From the NCBI GenBank assembly GCA_964644695.1, contig CAZXWN010000001.1, positions 248,001-312,000 of the forward strand: a stretch of DNA of 64,000 nucleotides, given 5' to 3'. Shown piece by piece: positions 8,054 to 16,921 of the stretch (position 1 is the first letter of the stretch; every line of letters starts with the position of its first letter). The translations under genes and the position numbers were made by a program. The notes below the pieces were generated by a model. The model was not told the origin of the DNA and did no database searches. It saw only the letters and a list, made by a program, of their open reading frames with translations. Source of the DNA: CAZXWN01 sp964644695 [NCBI: uncultured bacterium]. Its GTDB lineage: Bacteria > UBP4 > UBA4092.

Positions 8054-10163
8054 TACTTCCTTGATGTATAGGTAAAGTGATAGTGAATGTCGTCCCTACA
8101 CCTAATTGACTGTTTACTGCAATTGAGCCGGAATGTAACTCAACTAAGCTCTTTACAATATATAATCCAAGCCCTGTTCCCTTTATTTTTCCTTGGCTTT
8201 GACTGGTTCGATAAAAGCGATCAAATAAGTGTGGAATATCCTCTTCAGAAATACCCAATCCTGTATCTGCAACTTTGATGACATATTTGTTTTCATTATA
8301 TTCACAAGATAGTGATACTTTACCCGGAGACTGTGTAAATTTCAAGGAATTATTGATAAGGTTGTTGAAAACTCTTTCAAGTTGAAGTGGATCACCCATT
8401 AAAATGGGGGTGGGGTTTGGGGGTAGGGATTGGCATAACTCTATACCCAGTTCGTTTGCCTGGGTTTGAAAATTGCTGATGATGCTGTTCAATAACTTCA
8501 CAATATCAACTTCAATTGAAGCAATAGTGACTTTCCCTGAATCAAGTTTACTGACATCCAGGAAATTATTAACAATTTCTAACATCGTGCGTGCATTTCT
8601 AAATATCGATTGAATCTGACCACTCATTTTGTCTGACAATTGTCCCAAGTATCCCTTTAAAAGCATCTGAGAGGATGTAAGTATCACTGTGAGGGGATTT
8701 TTTAAATCATGGGACAGCATGGATACAAAATCAGCTTTTAACTGTTCAATTTCAACATCATGAGTAATGTCCTGGTTAACCAGAACTGATCCAAGGTAAT
8801 TATTCTCATCATCACGAATAGGGGCAATATTGACTCGGATGTGTTGTTTTCCTAGTTGAATTCTGCATTCAGAGAATATGGATCCAGGATCTTTCATTGC
8901 TTGTGACGGATTCTTTAAATCCTCAGCCATATCCTGAATTTCAGGAGGATATGTCGTAATCAGGCTCTGGTGGTCTTCTTCTGTAAGTTGAAAGAGATTC
9001 TTGGCTGCTGGGTTTAATAAAGTGAAATGGTCTTGGAGATCAGTGACGATTACGCCTTCACCCATGCAATTAAGAATGGATTTCAATCTATTTTGTTCAA
9101 ACGCAATTTCTCGCGTACGTGCTGTAACTTCATTTTCTAACTCATCATTGTAATTTTTCATTTTTCGCCATAGAACAGCATTATCCATGGCAATTCCCGT
9201 TTGGTTGGCAACTGCAGTGACGAGATCAAGATCATTTTCCTTGAATGAGTGATTTTTAATAATTGTATCCAGATAAAGTACACCGTATATTTGATTCTTA
9301 CCTTTGATTGGTACACAAAGCGTTGATTGAATGCCTTTTTTTACAACAGTTTCGGAAGTTGACATATCATCAAAATCCTTAAGATTGGCAATCATAATAG
9401 ATGTTTGTTCTTTAATCGCTTTATGTACGACAGTGCGGCTGATAATCAATTCGGGTGAAATTTGAGGAGAGGTAGTCTCCTTTTGCTTTAAAGACAGGGT
9501 TTTATATTGAAAACCTTCTGTGGATTGTGGGTCTTGAATGAGGACGACACAACCACGATCAGCAGGTATGACGGCCATTAATTCATCCATCATTAAATCT
9601 AATAACCGTTCTTCCTCAAGTGAAGACATTAAAATACGGCTGATTTTATAAAGAACATGAAGAAAAGCCTGCTCACTCGATTCAGGCAATGTGATGATAC
9701 TCTGGGTTAACTCTGTGGTGGATTTATTTAGGAAATCTGGTTTGTGTGTAATAGGTTTTTGGAAGCGTGTTTCATAATTAGTTGTGTCGGAAAAACGGTG
9801 ATGAAAAGTCGTATCCGTTTTCTCTTCTTTATCTTCAATATCCCAACTTAATATCCAACGTGGATGAGCACCTAAAACGATAATATCTCCCTTATTTAAA
9901 GGGGATTCCTTGACAGGTTCTTGATTGATGAGTGTTCCATTAGCACTGGCTAAATCACTAATCCAATAACGGTTATCTCTCATCTCAATAATACAGTGAC
10001 GCCGAGATATATCGGGAGATTCAAAAACAAAATCACAGGCAGGACTTCGCCCTAATAAAAAAGGTTTATCTCCAATGATAATTTGCTCTGTTTTATTTTC
10101 TTGAGCATCTTTAATTGTGAGTATTCCGTGCATTTTACATCCCATTCTGGATATTATCTTCAT
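8040..10163 (-). CDS. FHA-GAF-PAS sensor histidine kinase
   Basis: Soluble sensor kinase of 707 residues with no obvious membrane span. Domains in order: FHA (about 20-105; LGRSPACDF, SRRHC, NGT), GAF (about 165-330), a short coiled segment, PAS (about 355-465), HisKA with the phospho-accepting histidine in MLSHDLKNP (about 486), and HATPase with N, G1 and G2 motifs (NNLINNSLKF, DTGLGI, GTGLGLYIVK). No receiver domain or response regulator gene is adjacent. The next gene is a Ser/Thr kinase, and FHA domains bind phosphothreonine, so signalling between the two is plausible. ATGs at codons 7 and 11 are alternative starts; none has a strong Shine-Dalgarno. Confidence 0.9.
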   Translation of the reverse strand: MKIISRMGCKMHGILTIKDAQENKTEQIIIGDKPFLLGRSPACDFVFESPDISRRHCIIEMRDNRYWISDLASANGTLINQEPVKESPLNKGDIIVLGAHPRWILSWDIEDKEEKTDTTFHHRFSDTTNYETRFQKPITHKPDFLNKSTTELTQSIITLPESSEQAFLHVLYKISRILMSSLEEERLLDLMMDELMAVIPADRGCVVLIQDPQSTEGFQYKTLSLKQKETTSPQISPELIISRTVVHKAIKEQTSIMIANLKDFDDMSTSETVVKKGIQSTLCVPIKGKNQIYGVLYLDTIIKNHSFKENDLDLVTAVANQTGIAMDNAVLWRKMKNYNDELENEVTARTREIAFEQNRLKSILNCMGEGVIVTDLQDHFTLLNPAAKNLFQLTEEDHQSLITTYPPEIQDMAEDLKNPSQAMKDPGSIFSECRIQLGKQHIRVNIAPIRDDENNYLGSVLVNQDITHDVEIEQLKADFVSMLSHDLKNPLTVILTSSQMLLKGYLGQLSDKMSGQIQSIFRNARTMLEIVNNFLDVSKLDSGKVTIASIEVDIVKLLNSIISNFQTQANELGIELCQSLPPNPTPILMGDPLQLERVFNNLINNSLKFTQSPGKVSLSCEYNENKYVIKVADTGLGISEEDIPHLFDRFYRTSQSQGKIKGTGLGLYIVKSLVELHSGSIAVNSQLGVGTTFTITLPIHQGSNENI

Positions 10164-10260
10164 AATATTACAGATATCAAAGCATTACCACTTTTAAAAT
10201 GTATTTTGTTTAAATTAAGTCATATTTACATATAAGATTCATGGAAACAGGGAATAAATG

Positions 10261-10292
10261 ACCATCGAACAAGATCAATCTTGTTCGATGGT
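10261..10292. repeat. Dispersed palindrome, copy 1
   Basis: A 15-bp perfect stem (ACCATCGAACAAGAT with ATCTTGTTCGATGGT) is separated by 2 nt. It is the first of four near-identical intergenic palindromes in the window. This copy lies between two divergent genes, about 100 nt before the histidine kinase start and 145 nt before the deacetylase start, and has no T tract. A terminator role does not fit here. Confidence 0.85.
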
Positions 10293-10437
10293 ACTTCGAA
10301 GGGGAAAATGCGGTCTAACTGATTTTATGTCAATAAATTATGTAATAAATTCTGGGGATTGATTTGCACTAGTCAATATATTAGGTTATTTTGATAAAAG
10401 AGGATTTTTTTCTGATTAAGAGAAAAAGGTGGATAAC

Positions 10438-11205
10438 ATGGGAATATTAGATATCATTGCTTTTGGTGCACATCCTGATGATTGTGAGATAGGTGCCGGT
10501 GCGTTTTTATTGAAAATGAAGAAAAAAGGCTATCGCACGGGTCTTATTACATTAACCGAAGGGGATATGGGGAGGGGCAATCCGAAGGAACGACGAAAAG
10601 AAACCCTTAAAGCAGCAAAAATCTTAAAGGTTGATACGGTTGAAATTCATAATTTAGGTGATTGTCGATTAGAAGATAATCATGAGAACCGAATATATGT
10701 CGCTAGTATTATCCGAAAATATCAGCCAGATATGATTTTATGTCCATATTGGGGGATTGAACCTGGAAGGGGCAGGGGACATGCCGACCATATCGCTTGT
10801 GGACATTTGGTGACGCATGCCGCCAATTTTGCACATCTTGCAAAATATCCGGCAGATGGAGAACCCCATGCGGTCAAAAGAATTTTATATTATTTCTTAT
10901 CGCCCTATCATAAACCGTCATTTATTGTTCCCGTGGATGATGAACTGCTTTATATGGAAAAATCTATCCGTCAACATGTTTCACAGTTCGGGCCACAGGA
11001 TTACCACAACCGGGTTCCCTCCATGTTGGATTCATTAGGGAGATTTTATGGCGCCATGATTGGTTCAAAATATGGTCAGCCATTTATGCTAAATGAAACG
11101 TTGCCCATGGAAGACCCTTTTGATTATTTGGTTAAAAAACGTCCTGTCATTACTCCTGCACCTTTGGGTCGTCGAAGCTCGAAACCCAGGGAGTCTTCAA
11201 AGTAA
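10438..11205 (+). CDS. LmbE/PIG-L family N-acetylglucosamine deacetylase, BshB1-like
   Basis: Zinc-dependent deacetylase family. BshB1 removes the acetyl group from GlcNAc-malate in bacillithiol synthesis. Metal-binding motifs are present: AHPDD near residue 11 and the second site in GRGHADHIACGH near 105-115, matching the BshB1 pattern better than mycothiol MshB. ATG 10438 is chosen over GTG 10429 because AGGTGG lies 6 nt upstream. No bshA or bshC gene is in the window, so bacillithiol synthesis is inferred from family resemblance only. Its 3' end overlaps the convergent pseudopilin gene by 56 nt. Confidence 0.8.
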   Translation: MGILDIIAFGAHPDDCEIGAGAFLLKMKKKGYRTGLITLTEGDMGRGNPKERRKETLKAAKILKVDTVEIHNLGDCRLEDNHENRIYVASIIRKYQPDMILCPYWGIEPGRGRGHADHIACGHLVTHAANFAHLAKYPADGEPHAVKRILYYFLSPYHKPSFIVPVDDELLYMEKSIRQHVSQFGPQDYHNRVPSMLDSLGRFYGAMIGSKYGQPFMLNETLPMEDPFDYLVKKRPVITPAPLGRRSSKPRESSK

Positions 11206-11755
11206 CAGGTTTTCCTGTATGAATAAGAACATTTTCACTGTCATGGTCATGTCCGTGTGGCCAAGGTAATGAATTGTTTGATGACCATTGTGAATTGATA
11301 TATATACAGGATGCCATCCAGTAATTTCCTGACATTCCTGGTTTCACAAAGGGGCCTCCATTGTTCCATGAAGCCCCATTCATGGCATATCGGAGATATT
11401 GACGCCGTCCCGGGTATCGTTTATACAGGGTTGGACACCAGAATACCTTTTTGTTGGTAACATACCCCAAATTGTAGAGAATCATGGGTACAGCACTCCA
11501 GTATCCATTCCCCGCGGGACCTTCCCCAAATTGGGTTTCCATGTTTTGTTCACCATATCCATCCGCTGCTGGATAACTATTAAAGTCTATGGCATAGGAG
11601 TTAAGTGCAATTCCCAAGGTTCGTAAATTAGATAAACATTCTACTGACTCTGCGCGTTGTGTAGCCAATTGAAAATTAACCAGTGCAATGGCTGACAATA
11701 TTCCAATGATTGCCACCACAACAAGCAATTCTATGAGGGTAAACCCTTTATTCAT
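11150..11755 (-). CDS. Prepilin-like protein with type IV pilin methylation signal
   Basis: A 201-residue protein with a perfect class III signal: a short basic leader MNKG, cleavage before F5, then FTLIELLVVVAIIGILSAIAL with the invariant Glu at mature position 5. A helix and a soluble head rich in Trp, Tyr, Asn and Gly follow. This is the type II secretion/pseudopilin-like format that is greatly expanded in PVC-type bacteria, where many copies have unknown roles. The start overlaps the stop of the upstream gene by 8 nt (ATGAATAA), so it is the last gene of the B12 riboswitch operon. The 3' end overlaps the opposite-strand deacetylase gene. Confidence 0.85.
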   Translation of the reverse strand: MNKGFTLIELLVVVAIIGILSAIALVNFQLATQRAESVECLSNLRTLGIALNSYAIDFNSYPAADGYGEQNMETQFGEGPAGNGYWSAVPMILYNLGYVTNKKVFWCPTLYKRYPGRRQYLRYAMNGASWNNGGPFVKPGMSGNYWMASCIYINSQWSSNNSLPWPHGHDHDSENVLIHTGKPVTLKTPWVSSFDDPKVQE

Positions 11756-13001
11756 AAATATCCCAATTATTTACATCCGTAGCATTCATCAAAACGCGAT
11801 AATATATTGCAGATTCACTATCTCGATTATCTTGCCAGATAAGATGAACTGAGTTGTTTTTATCGACAGATAATCCCGGATATTGTGCATCTCCTTCACC
11901 GTTTGTTATCAGTTCTTGTGAACTCCAAACATTCATTCCAGGATTAAAAGTCTTGTAAAACAGGCGATATTTTCCATTGACTAAATCACTCCATACGATA
12001 TGGAGGATTCCTTTATTATCAACAGCACAAACGGGACTAGTAGCTTGTTGTGAGTTTTCAGAAACAATTGTGGGTGCAGACCATGCTTGAGTCAGGGGAG
12101 ATAATGATTGGTAGTAAATAGTTTTCTTTTGGCTTGACAGTAGAGAATAGAACAAATGCAAGGTGTTTTCACTGGTCTGCGTCAGGCTGGGAAATTGCGC
12201 TGTGGCTCCAAGATAGGTGATTTGTTGGACAGCATTCCATGTATGAGTCGTTGGATTTTGGCTTATTGAAAATAACTCCACTGACCCCGCAGAATCATCG
12301 GACCATACAATAAACGGTGTTCCTGACTGCGTTAAGATAAAATCCGGAAACGGATTTTCATATAATGCGGAAGATGTGATCTTGAAATCATCCATACTCT
12401 CAACAGCATTCCATGTGGCAGGTGACGTCATCTTTCGATGGCATAACTCCGGTCGCCATCCATTCCAATGGTAGTCATACCAGACAACATGTTGAATACT
12501 ATTAGAATCTGTGCGGATAAGTGGAATATAACCGTTATCCCCATTAGTTGTGTTTTGGTCATTTGAGATGGTCAGGCGGGTCTCGTTTGGCCAAGTTAAT
12601 CCTTTATCATCTGACCGATTATAGTAAATCTCAAGATTATTGATTTGGCCATGCCGGTAGTCATGCCACGCCAGGTGATAATCTCCATCAGGAGAGATTG
12701 ATAGAGAAGGGTACCGGGAATTGAAACTGACGGTAGTTACTGAAATCGGTTCTCTCCATCCACCTTGGCTGCTCCGCCGCGAAAACATGACTTTTGAAGG
12801 ATTTCCCGAGAACCATGTCACTGCGGGATTTCCAGATGAATCCACAACAATTGATGAGTGATTACCACTGAAACCAGTTAATCCCAATGTTGCTCCCGAG
12901 TTGGCTATCTTTTCTTCAGACAGCCAGCTCCCAGTTGCAAATACCGAACTAAGAAGACTTGATATGAGGAGTATTGCCCCCATACATTTTTTTAATGACA
13001 T
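11748..13001 (-). CDS. Exported beta-propeller (sialidase/BNR-like) protein
   Basis: A 417-residue protein with an N-terminal signal peptide (MSLKKCMGAILLISSLLSSVFA). The body is a series of repeats of the form PSLSxxxxGxxHLxWxDxR, for example YPSLSISPDGDYHLAWHDYR and YPGLSVDKNNSVHLIWQDNR, with Asp-box-like turns. This indicates a secreted beta-propeller related to BNR/sialidase-type folds. I see no defined catalytic site and propose no enzyme activity. GGAG lies about 10 nt before the ATG. It sits 8 nt after the ConA-like gene and overlaps the pilin-like gene, in the btuFCD transcript. Confidence 0.7.
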   Translation of the reverse strand: MSLKKCMGAILLISSLLSSVFATGSWLSEEKIANSGATLGLTGFSGNHSSIVVDSSGNPAVTWFSGNPSKVMFSRRSSQGGWREPISVTTVSFNSRYPSLSISPDGDYHLAWHDYRHGQINNLEIYYNRSDDKGLTWPNETRLTISNDQNTTNGDNGYIPLIRTDSNSIQHVVWYDYHWNGWRPELCHRKMTSPATWNAVESMDDFKITSSALYENPFPDFILTQSGTPFIVWSDDSAGSVELFSISQNPTTHTWNAVQQITYLGATAQFPSLTQTSENTLHLFYSLLSSQKKTIYYQSLSPLTQAWSAPTIVSENSQQATSPVCAVDNKGILHIVWSDLVNGKYRLFYKTFNPGMNVWSSQELITNGEGDAQYPGLSVDKNNSVHLIWQDNRDSESAIYYRVLMNATDVNNWDIYE

Positions 13002-13009
13002 GATTATCG

Positions 13010-13792
13010 TTACTCCAAATTTTCCCAGTATTTATTGCTAACAGCCAATGGGTAGGTTAGTGAAATATTATCGATTTTTCCTGATGCCGAGAAGGTGGCA
13101 GGTCCACCCCAGGATGCAGGTGTATCATCAAGCCAATTCGTAATGGCGAACTTGTCTAATGATATGGTTAAACCCGATAAATCCAAGGTAGAGAATGCGG
13201 GAAGGGGATTACCATTTTCAGACATAATGAGTTTCAGATTTTCTTCTGCGGCATTATATTGGAGCTTCACATGATAAGTTGAGTCCATTTTCAGTGTATA
13301 TGCCTTCGTATAAAATGTATTACCACCTTTTGAATTCATGAAACTACCTTGGTTATTGATAACTGACATTCCCAGCCAATTTGGACCTCCATATGTAGCG
13401 TCAGTCCCTGGATAGTAACTCCATTCCATGATATTCATTGAACGATTATTACTGTTTGATGAGTTATACAATCCAATGGAAAGAGGGTAATTACTGAAAG
13501 AACCCACGGATAGATTGCTTAGTGTTAAATCAAACTCAAGATTAAATGATTGATTTTGAGTGATGATTTTCCCTTCGTCCATGGAATGGGACAAATGGCT
13601 GGTTGTAACAGCGCTGTTCCAGTTAAATTGGATGTTTTGATTTTGACTATCCCAGCTATATAAGGAATTGGTAGAACCTTGATAATTCCAGTTTGTTAAT
13701 TGGGTAAATGAATCTGTCCAACCCCAGCTCCCGGCTAGTAGTGGTGTTGTTAATATACAAATACTAATAATCAGTAATATTTTTTTAATCAT
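13010..13792 (-). CDS. Exported concanavalin-like beta-sandwich protein
   Basis: A 260-residue protein with a signal peptide (ILLIISICILTTPLLAGS). The rest is beta-rich and Asn/Ser/Trp-rich, with strands such as FNLEFDLTLSNLSVGSF, YHVKLQYNAAEENLKLIM and a final GKIDNISLTY. That last pattern (small residue, IDNIxL) is the usual end strand of LamG/ConA-like sandwiches, often carbohydrate-binding. Function is unknown. Its ATG overlaps the btuD stop by 8 nt (ATGATTAA), so translation is coupled to the B12 importer ATPase, which is unusual for a surface-type protein. Confidence 0.65.
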   Translation of the reverse strand: MIKKILLIISICILTTPLLAGSWGWTDSFTQLTNWNYQGSTNSLYSWDSQNQNIQFNWNSAVTTSHLSHSMDEGKIITQNQSFNLEFDLTLSNLSVGSFSNYPLSIGLYNSSNSNNRSMNIMEWSYYPGTDATYGGPNWLGMSVINNQGSFMNSKGGNTFYTKAYTLKMDSTYHVKLQYNAAEENLKLIMSENGNPLPAFSTLDLSGLTISLDKFAITNWLDDTPASWGGPATFSASGKIDNISLTYPLAVSNKYWENLE

Positions 13793-14600
13793 TATTTGCT
13801 TCCTTTGTGATTTGTGAAATAGTGGGATTTATAGCGACCATGGGGCATGATGTCTTCGGATGAGTAAGAAATTGCGGGGTTATCCCATATACATTATGAA
13901 GTGTTACTGCAGTTAACACTTCAGCTGGGGACCCTACGGCTTTCACTTCACCCGCTGAAATCATGATTAAGCGGTTACAGTACAAAGAGGCAATGTTTAA
14001 GTCATGAGTTACAAGTACTGTGGTTATGCCTTTTTCTTTATTTAAGGACAAAACAATATCCATTACTTCTTGTTGATGATTTATATCAAGGTGAGTCGTT
14101 GGCTCATCTAACAGTAATATCTCAGGTTCCTGAACAAGGGCTCTGGCAATTAGAACTCGCTGTCTTTCGCCTCCACTGAGTTCATTAAAGAACCTCCCTG
14201 CTAAATGATATGTATTGGTGCGTTTCATGACGTTCTGAGCTATTTGATAATCTTTTTCACTCTCAAATTGTAGCCATCCCAAGTGGGGCGAGCGGCCCAT
14301 TAAAACGATTTCTTCTACGGTGTACATAAAAGGTAAATAGGTGTCTTGCGGAACTATAGCGACTGTTTGTGCAAGAGTTTTTTGTCGCCATTTTTTGATA
14401 GAATGGTTTTTGATTTCAATCGAACCGGATTGAAGGGGTAATACCTTGGAGATTAGTTTTAAGATGGTTGATTTTCCGGATCCATTGGGTCCAATCAGTC
14501 CTATCCGTTCCCCTTTTGATATATCAAGATTGACCCCTCTCAATACCGGAGTTTTTTCATAACTGAATGATATATTTGTTATTTTTATATGTGATTGCAT
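13785..14600 (-). CDS. btuD: Vitamin B12 ABC importer ATP-binding protein BtuD
   Basis: Cytoplasmic ATPase of the BtuCD-F importer (FecE/BtuD class). Walker A is GPNGSGKST, the ABC signature is LSGGERQRV, Walker B is EILLLDEPT with D-loop HLD, and the switch histidine is in VLVTHD. It lies directly after the permease gene (2-nt gap) in an operon headed by a cobalamin riboswitch. That context decides B12/corrinoid over ferric siderophore as substrate. Its stop is embedded in the start of the next gene. Confidence 0.9.
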   Translation of the reverse strand: MQSHIKITNISFSYEKTPVLRGVNLDISKGERIGLIGPNGSGKSTILKLISKVLPLQSGSIEIKNHSIKKWRQKTLAQTVAIVPQDTYLPFMYTVEEIVLMGRSPHLGWLQFESEKDYQIAQNVMKRTNTYHLAGRFFNELSGGERQRVLIARALVQEPEILLLDEPTTHLDINHQQEVMDIVLSLNKEKGITTVLVTHDLNIASLYCNRLIMISAGEVKAVGSPAEVLTAVTLHNVYGITPQFLTHPKTSCPMVAINPTISQITKEANND

Positions 14601-14602
14601 AT

Positions 14603-15661
14603 CTATATCCTTTTCCAGTAATTTTTACGAAGAATATAGATAAAAAATGGTGCGCCTAATAATGCTGTAATGACCCCCACAGGTAATTCTGTTGGAGACA
14701 TAAGTGTTCTCGCCAGTGTGTCAGAGATAATCAGGAATATCGCACCACCAAGAGCTGATGCGGGTAACAATATCCGATGATCCGATCCAACCCAGGATCG
14801 AATAATATGTGGTATAACTAATCCAACAAAACCAATTATTCCCGTCATACTGACAACCGCACTTGCTAACAAGGATGCTGCTACAAAAGTTATTCTCTGA
14901 ACAGTTGCAACATTAACTCCTAATTGGGTTGCTGTATCCGACCCAAGTGATAGTAAGTTGAGTGATTTTGAAAACAACCATAAAACGAAGAAGCCGATGA
15001 ACACATAAAGGCTGCCAACAAAGAGAAGATGAGTGTCCGTAACTTCGATATGTCCAATCATCCAGAACATGTAGGATTGAATTCTACTTGCGTCAAGAAC
15101 AGAAGCCAGAAAAAGAATGATTGCTGAAAAAAACGAATTCATAATGACACCTGCTAATAATAGGGTCTGAGATGAAAAACGACTTTTGTTTCCAGCAATA
15201 AACAGAATAACAAGAATGGTGGCTAATCCACCCGCTAAGGAAAATAGGGGGATAGACCAATTGCCCAGGAATGTATAAGAAGTTGATAATGATAATGCAA
15301 TAACCGCTCCAACTGCGGCTCCAGAACTAACTCCTATCACAAAGGGATCAGCCAGGGGATTTCTCAACAGGCTTTGAAAAACAGTGCCCGAAGATGCTAA
15401 AGCAATACCTGCTATGGCGGCTAAAAGAATCCGAGGGATTCTAATATCAGAGATGATTATGATGTCACTCGGATCACTAGTCAGTGTTATCGGAATATGA
15501 AGCCATTGATTAAGTACTATCTTTAGTGTAGTCCAGGGCGATACATTGACTGAGCCTGCTGATGCACTCAAACAAATAATGATTGCCAATAAAATCAAAA
15601 GTAGAGCAATAATGAAACTCCAGCGCATGCGTTTTTGTTTATGTTTGTAGGGTAATAACAT
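14603..15661 (-). CDS. btuC: Vitamin B12 ABC importer permease BtuC
   Basis: A 352-residue polytopic permease of the FecCD/BtuC family with about ten hydrophobic segments. Family motifs include RIPRILLAAIAGIALASSGTVFQ (N-terminal third), NPLADPFVIGVSSGAAVGA and the cytoplasmic coupling region GFVGLVIPHIIR. The ATG shares an A with the btuF stop (TAATG), indicating translational coupling. Substrate assignment follows from the upstream cobalamin riboswitch. Confidence 0.9.
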   Translation of the reverse strand: MLLPYKHKQKRMRWSFIIALLLILLAIIICLSASAGSVNVSPWTTLKIVLNQWLHIPITLTSDPSDIIIISDIRIPRILLAAIAGIALASSGTVFQSLLRNPLADPFVIGVSSGAAVGAVIALSLSTSYTFLGNWSIPLFSLAGGLATILVILFIAGNKSRFSSQTLLLAGVIMNSFFSAIILFLASVLDASRIQSYMFWMIGHIEVTDTHLLFVGSLYVFIGFFVLWLFSKSLNLLSLGSDTATQLGVNVATVQRITFVAASLLASAVVSMTGIIGFVGLVIPHIIRSWVGSDHRILLPASALGGAIFLIISDTLARTLMSPTELPVGVITALLGAPFFIYILRKNYWKRI

Positions 15662-16554
15662 TACTTTTGAACTTTCTCATTAATTGGATGGATTATCATA
15701 GATATGGTTTCAAATCCAGTGACTATGGAAGGAGCTGGTCTGGCTATATCATCTGGATTGATTGTGTAATATCGATTATTCTTAATTGCGGATACAGCTT
15801 TAAGCTGTTTGAAAGAGGTTGGGATTTTGTGCCCCATTTCACTGCCCATAGCGGCACTGATAATAATATCTGGATTAAGTCTGATTATCTGTTCATAATT
15901 AATCTGAGGATATTTGGTTTTGGTGTTCCCCATGACGTTTATTCCCCCAGAACGACTGATCAAGTCATCCGTAAATGTATTCTGTCCACAGCTAATCATT
16001 GGATTTACGGACCAGAGAAAGAGCACCCGTGGTTTGGAACTTTTAGCAACTCTGGATTCTACTTTATTAATTCTGTTTTGTAGTCCTTGTGCTAACCTGT
16101 CTGAATTTGCAGTATGTCCGGTGATGTTGCCAATCTGTCTAATAGTTTCAAGGGTCTGGTTTAAATTGCGTGGATTTACAACAAAAACCCTGAATTTCAG
16201 TTGAACTAATTGATCATAAACCTTCCCCTGGTTACTATCGGCGGTCATTATGATTAAATCAGGTCTTAGGTGTGCAATGACTTCCAGATTGGGATTTATA
16301 AAACCACCCACAATTGTTTTGGTCTGTGCTTTGGACGGATATTTGCACCAGTCAGTTACCCCAACTAATTGTTCTTCTGCGCCGATTGCATAGAGTATTT
16401 CTGTAATATTGGGAGCGAGAGAAATTATTCTTTTGGGTGATGATGAAATAGTAAGTAACTTTCCCGTTGCGTCTCTGTAAGAAGAAGCCACAGAAATGCT
16501 GCTGATTAAAAATGACAGGACTATTAAAGTTAATAACCTGTATGTCGTCCGCAT
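15661..16554 (-). CDS. btuF: Periplasmic cobalamin-binding protein BtuF
   Basis: Type III periplasmic binding protein. The start at 16554 is chosen because GGAG lies 7 nt upstream and the resulting N terminus (MRTTYRLLTLIVLSFLISSI) is a normal signal peptide; a longer frame from 16614 would put 20 polar residues in front of it. Family features include PKRIISLAPNITEILYAIGA, DWCKYP near residue 70, HLRPDLII and the closing strand NPDDIARPAP. It is the first gene after the cobalamin riboswitch and the first of six coupled genes. Confidence 0.88.
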   Translation of the reverse strand: MRTTYRLLTLIVLSFLISSISVASSYRDATGKLLTISSSPKRIISLAPNITEILYAIGAEEQLVGVTDWCKYPSKAQTKTIVGGFINPNLEVIAHLRPDLIIMTADSNQGKVYDQLVQLKFRVFVVNPRNLNQTLETIRQIGNITGHTANSDRLAQGLQNRINKVESRVAKSSKPRVLFLWSVNPMISCGQNTFTDDLISRSGGINVMGNTKTKYPQINYEQIIRLNPDIIISAAMGSEMGHKIPTSFKQLKAVSAIKNNRYYTINPDDIARPAPSIVTGFETISMIIHPINEKVQK

Positions 16555-16560
16555 ACGGCA

Positions 16561-16589
16561 CTCCGTTTCTAAATGAATCCTGTACGGAG
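16561..16589 (-). promoter_or_regulatory. Possible Shine-Dalgarno-sequestering hairpin of the riboswitch expression platform
   Basis: On the minus strand CTCCGT (16589-16584) can pair with ACGGAG (16566-16561), which holds the GGAG ribosome-binding site of btuF. Upstream G-rich sequence (GGGGTGGG near 16630) could compete for the pyrimidine-rich segment around it. This suggests translational control by the riboswitch; it is inferred from pairing only. Confidence 0.45.
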
Positions 16590-16663
16590 GGGAGGAAGGA
16601 AGTAATGCATTCACAAGTATGTGAGAGCACCCACCCCTTTTCTCCGAAGGGATTCGGTTTGAC

Positions 16664-16841
16664 TCTTACAGGCAGGTTTCCTGACTAAGGGGTCTTCCTA
16701 ATAGCCGTGTCTTCCCATGTAGATTACACAGTGACAAGGTACGGTTTTCGTAACCCAATACAGTGGCGGGACCGTGATGGATTTTCACCATCTTCCCTTT
16801 TACCCATTTAATCGGATGATTAAATGAGCACCTGTAAGATG
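16664..16841 (-). promoter_or_regulatory. Cobalamin (B12) riboswitch aptamer
   Basis: On the minus strand the class hallmarks occur in order: TACAGGTGCTC at the 5' end, GGGAA then GGTGAAAATCC (revcomp of 16779-16789), TCCCGCCACTGT containing the B12 box GCCACTG (16761-16767), and the 3' closing AGTCAGGAAACCTGCC (about 16671-16686). The order, spacing and total length of about 178 nt fit the cobalamin riboswitch family. It precedes btuFCD by about 110 nt, so B12 should repress import. Confidence 0.95.
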
Positions 16842-16845
16842 ATAT

Positions 16846-16875
16846 ATTCTACCAAACATTGAAAAAGACTGTCAA
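16846..16875 (-). promoter_or_regulatory. Sigma70-type promoter of the B12 riboswitch operon
   Basis: On the minus strand there is a perfect -35 TTGACA (16875-16870), an 18-nt spacer and -10 TAGAAT (16851-16846). The predicted start, near 16840, coincides with the 5' edge of the aptamer, which supports the call. Confidence 0.75.
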
Positions 16876-16921
16876 ATCATCCAGAATAATGGAGTTAGTT
16901 TGAAAATGGAGGATACCCCAT

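Noticed and set aside
15661-16614. btuF starting at 16614
   Set aside because: This adds 20 polar residues before the signal peptide and has no good ribosome-binding site; ATG 16554 has GGAG and a normal signal sequence.
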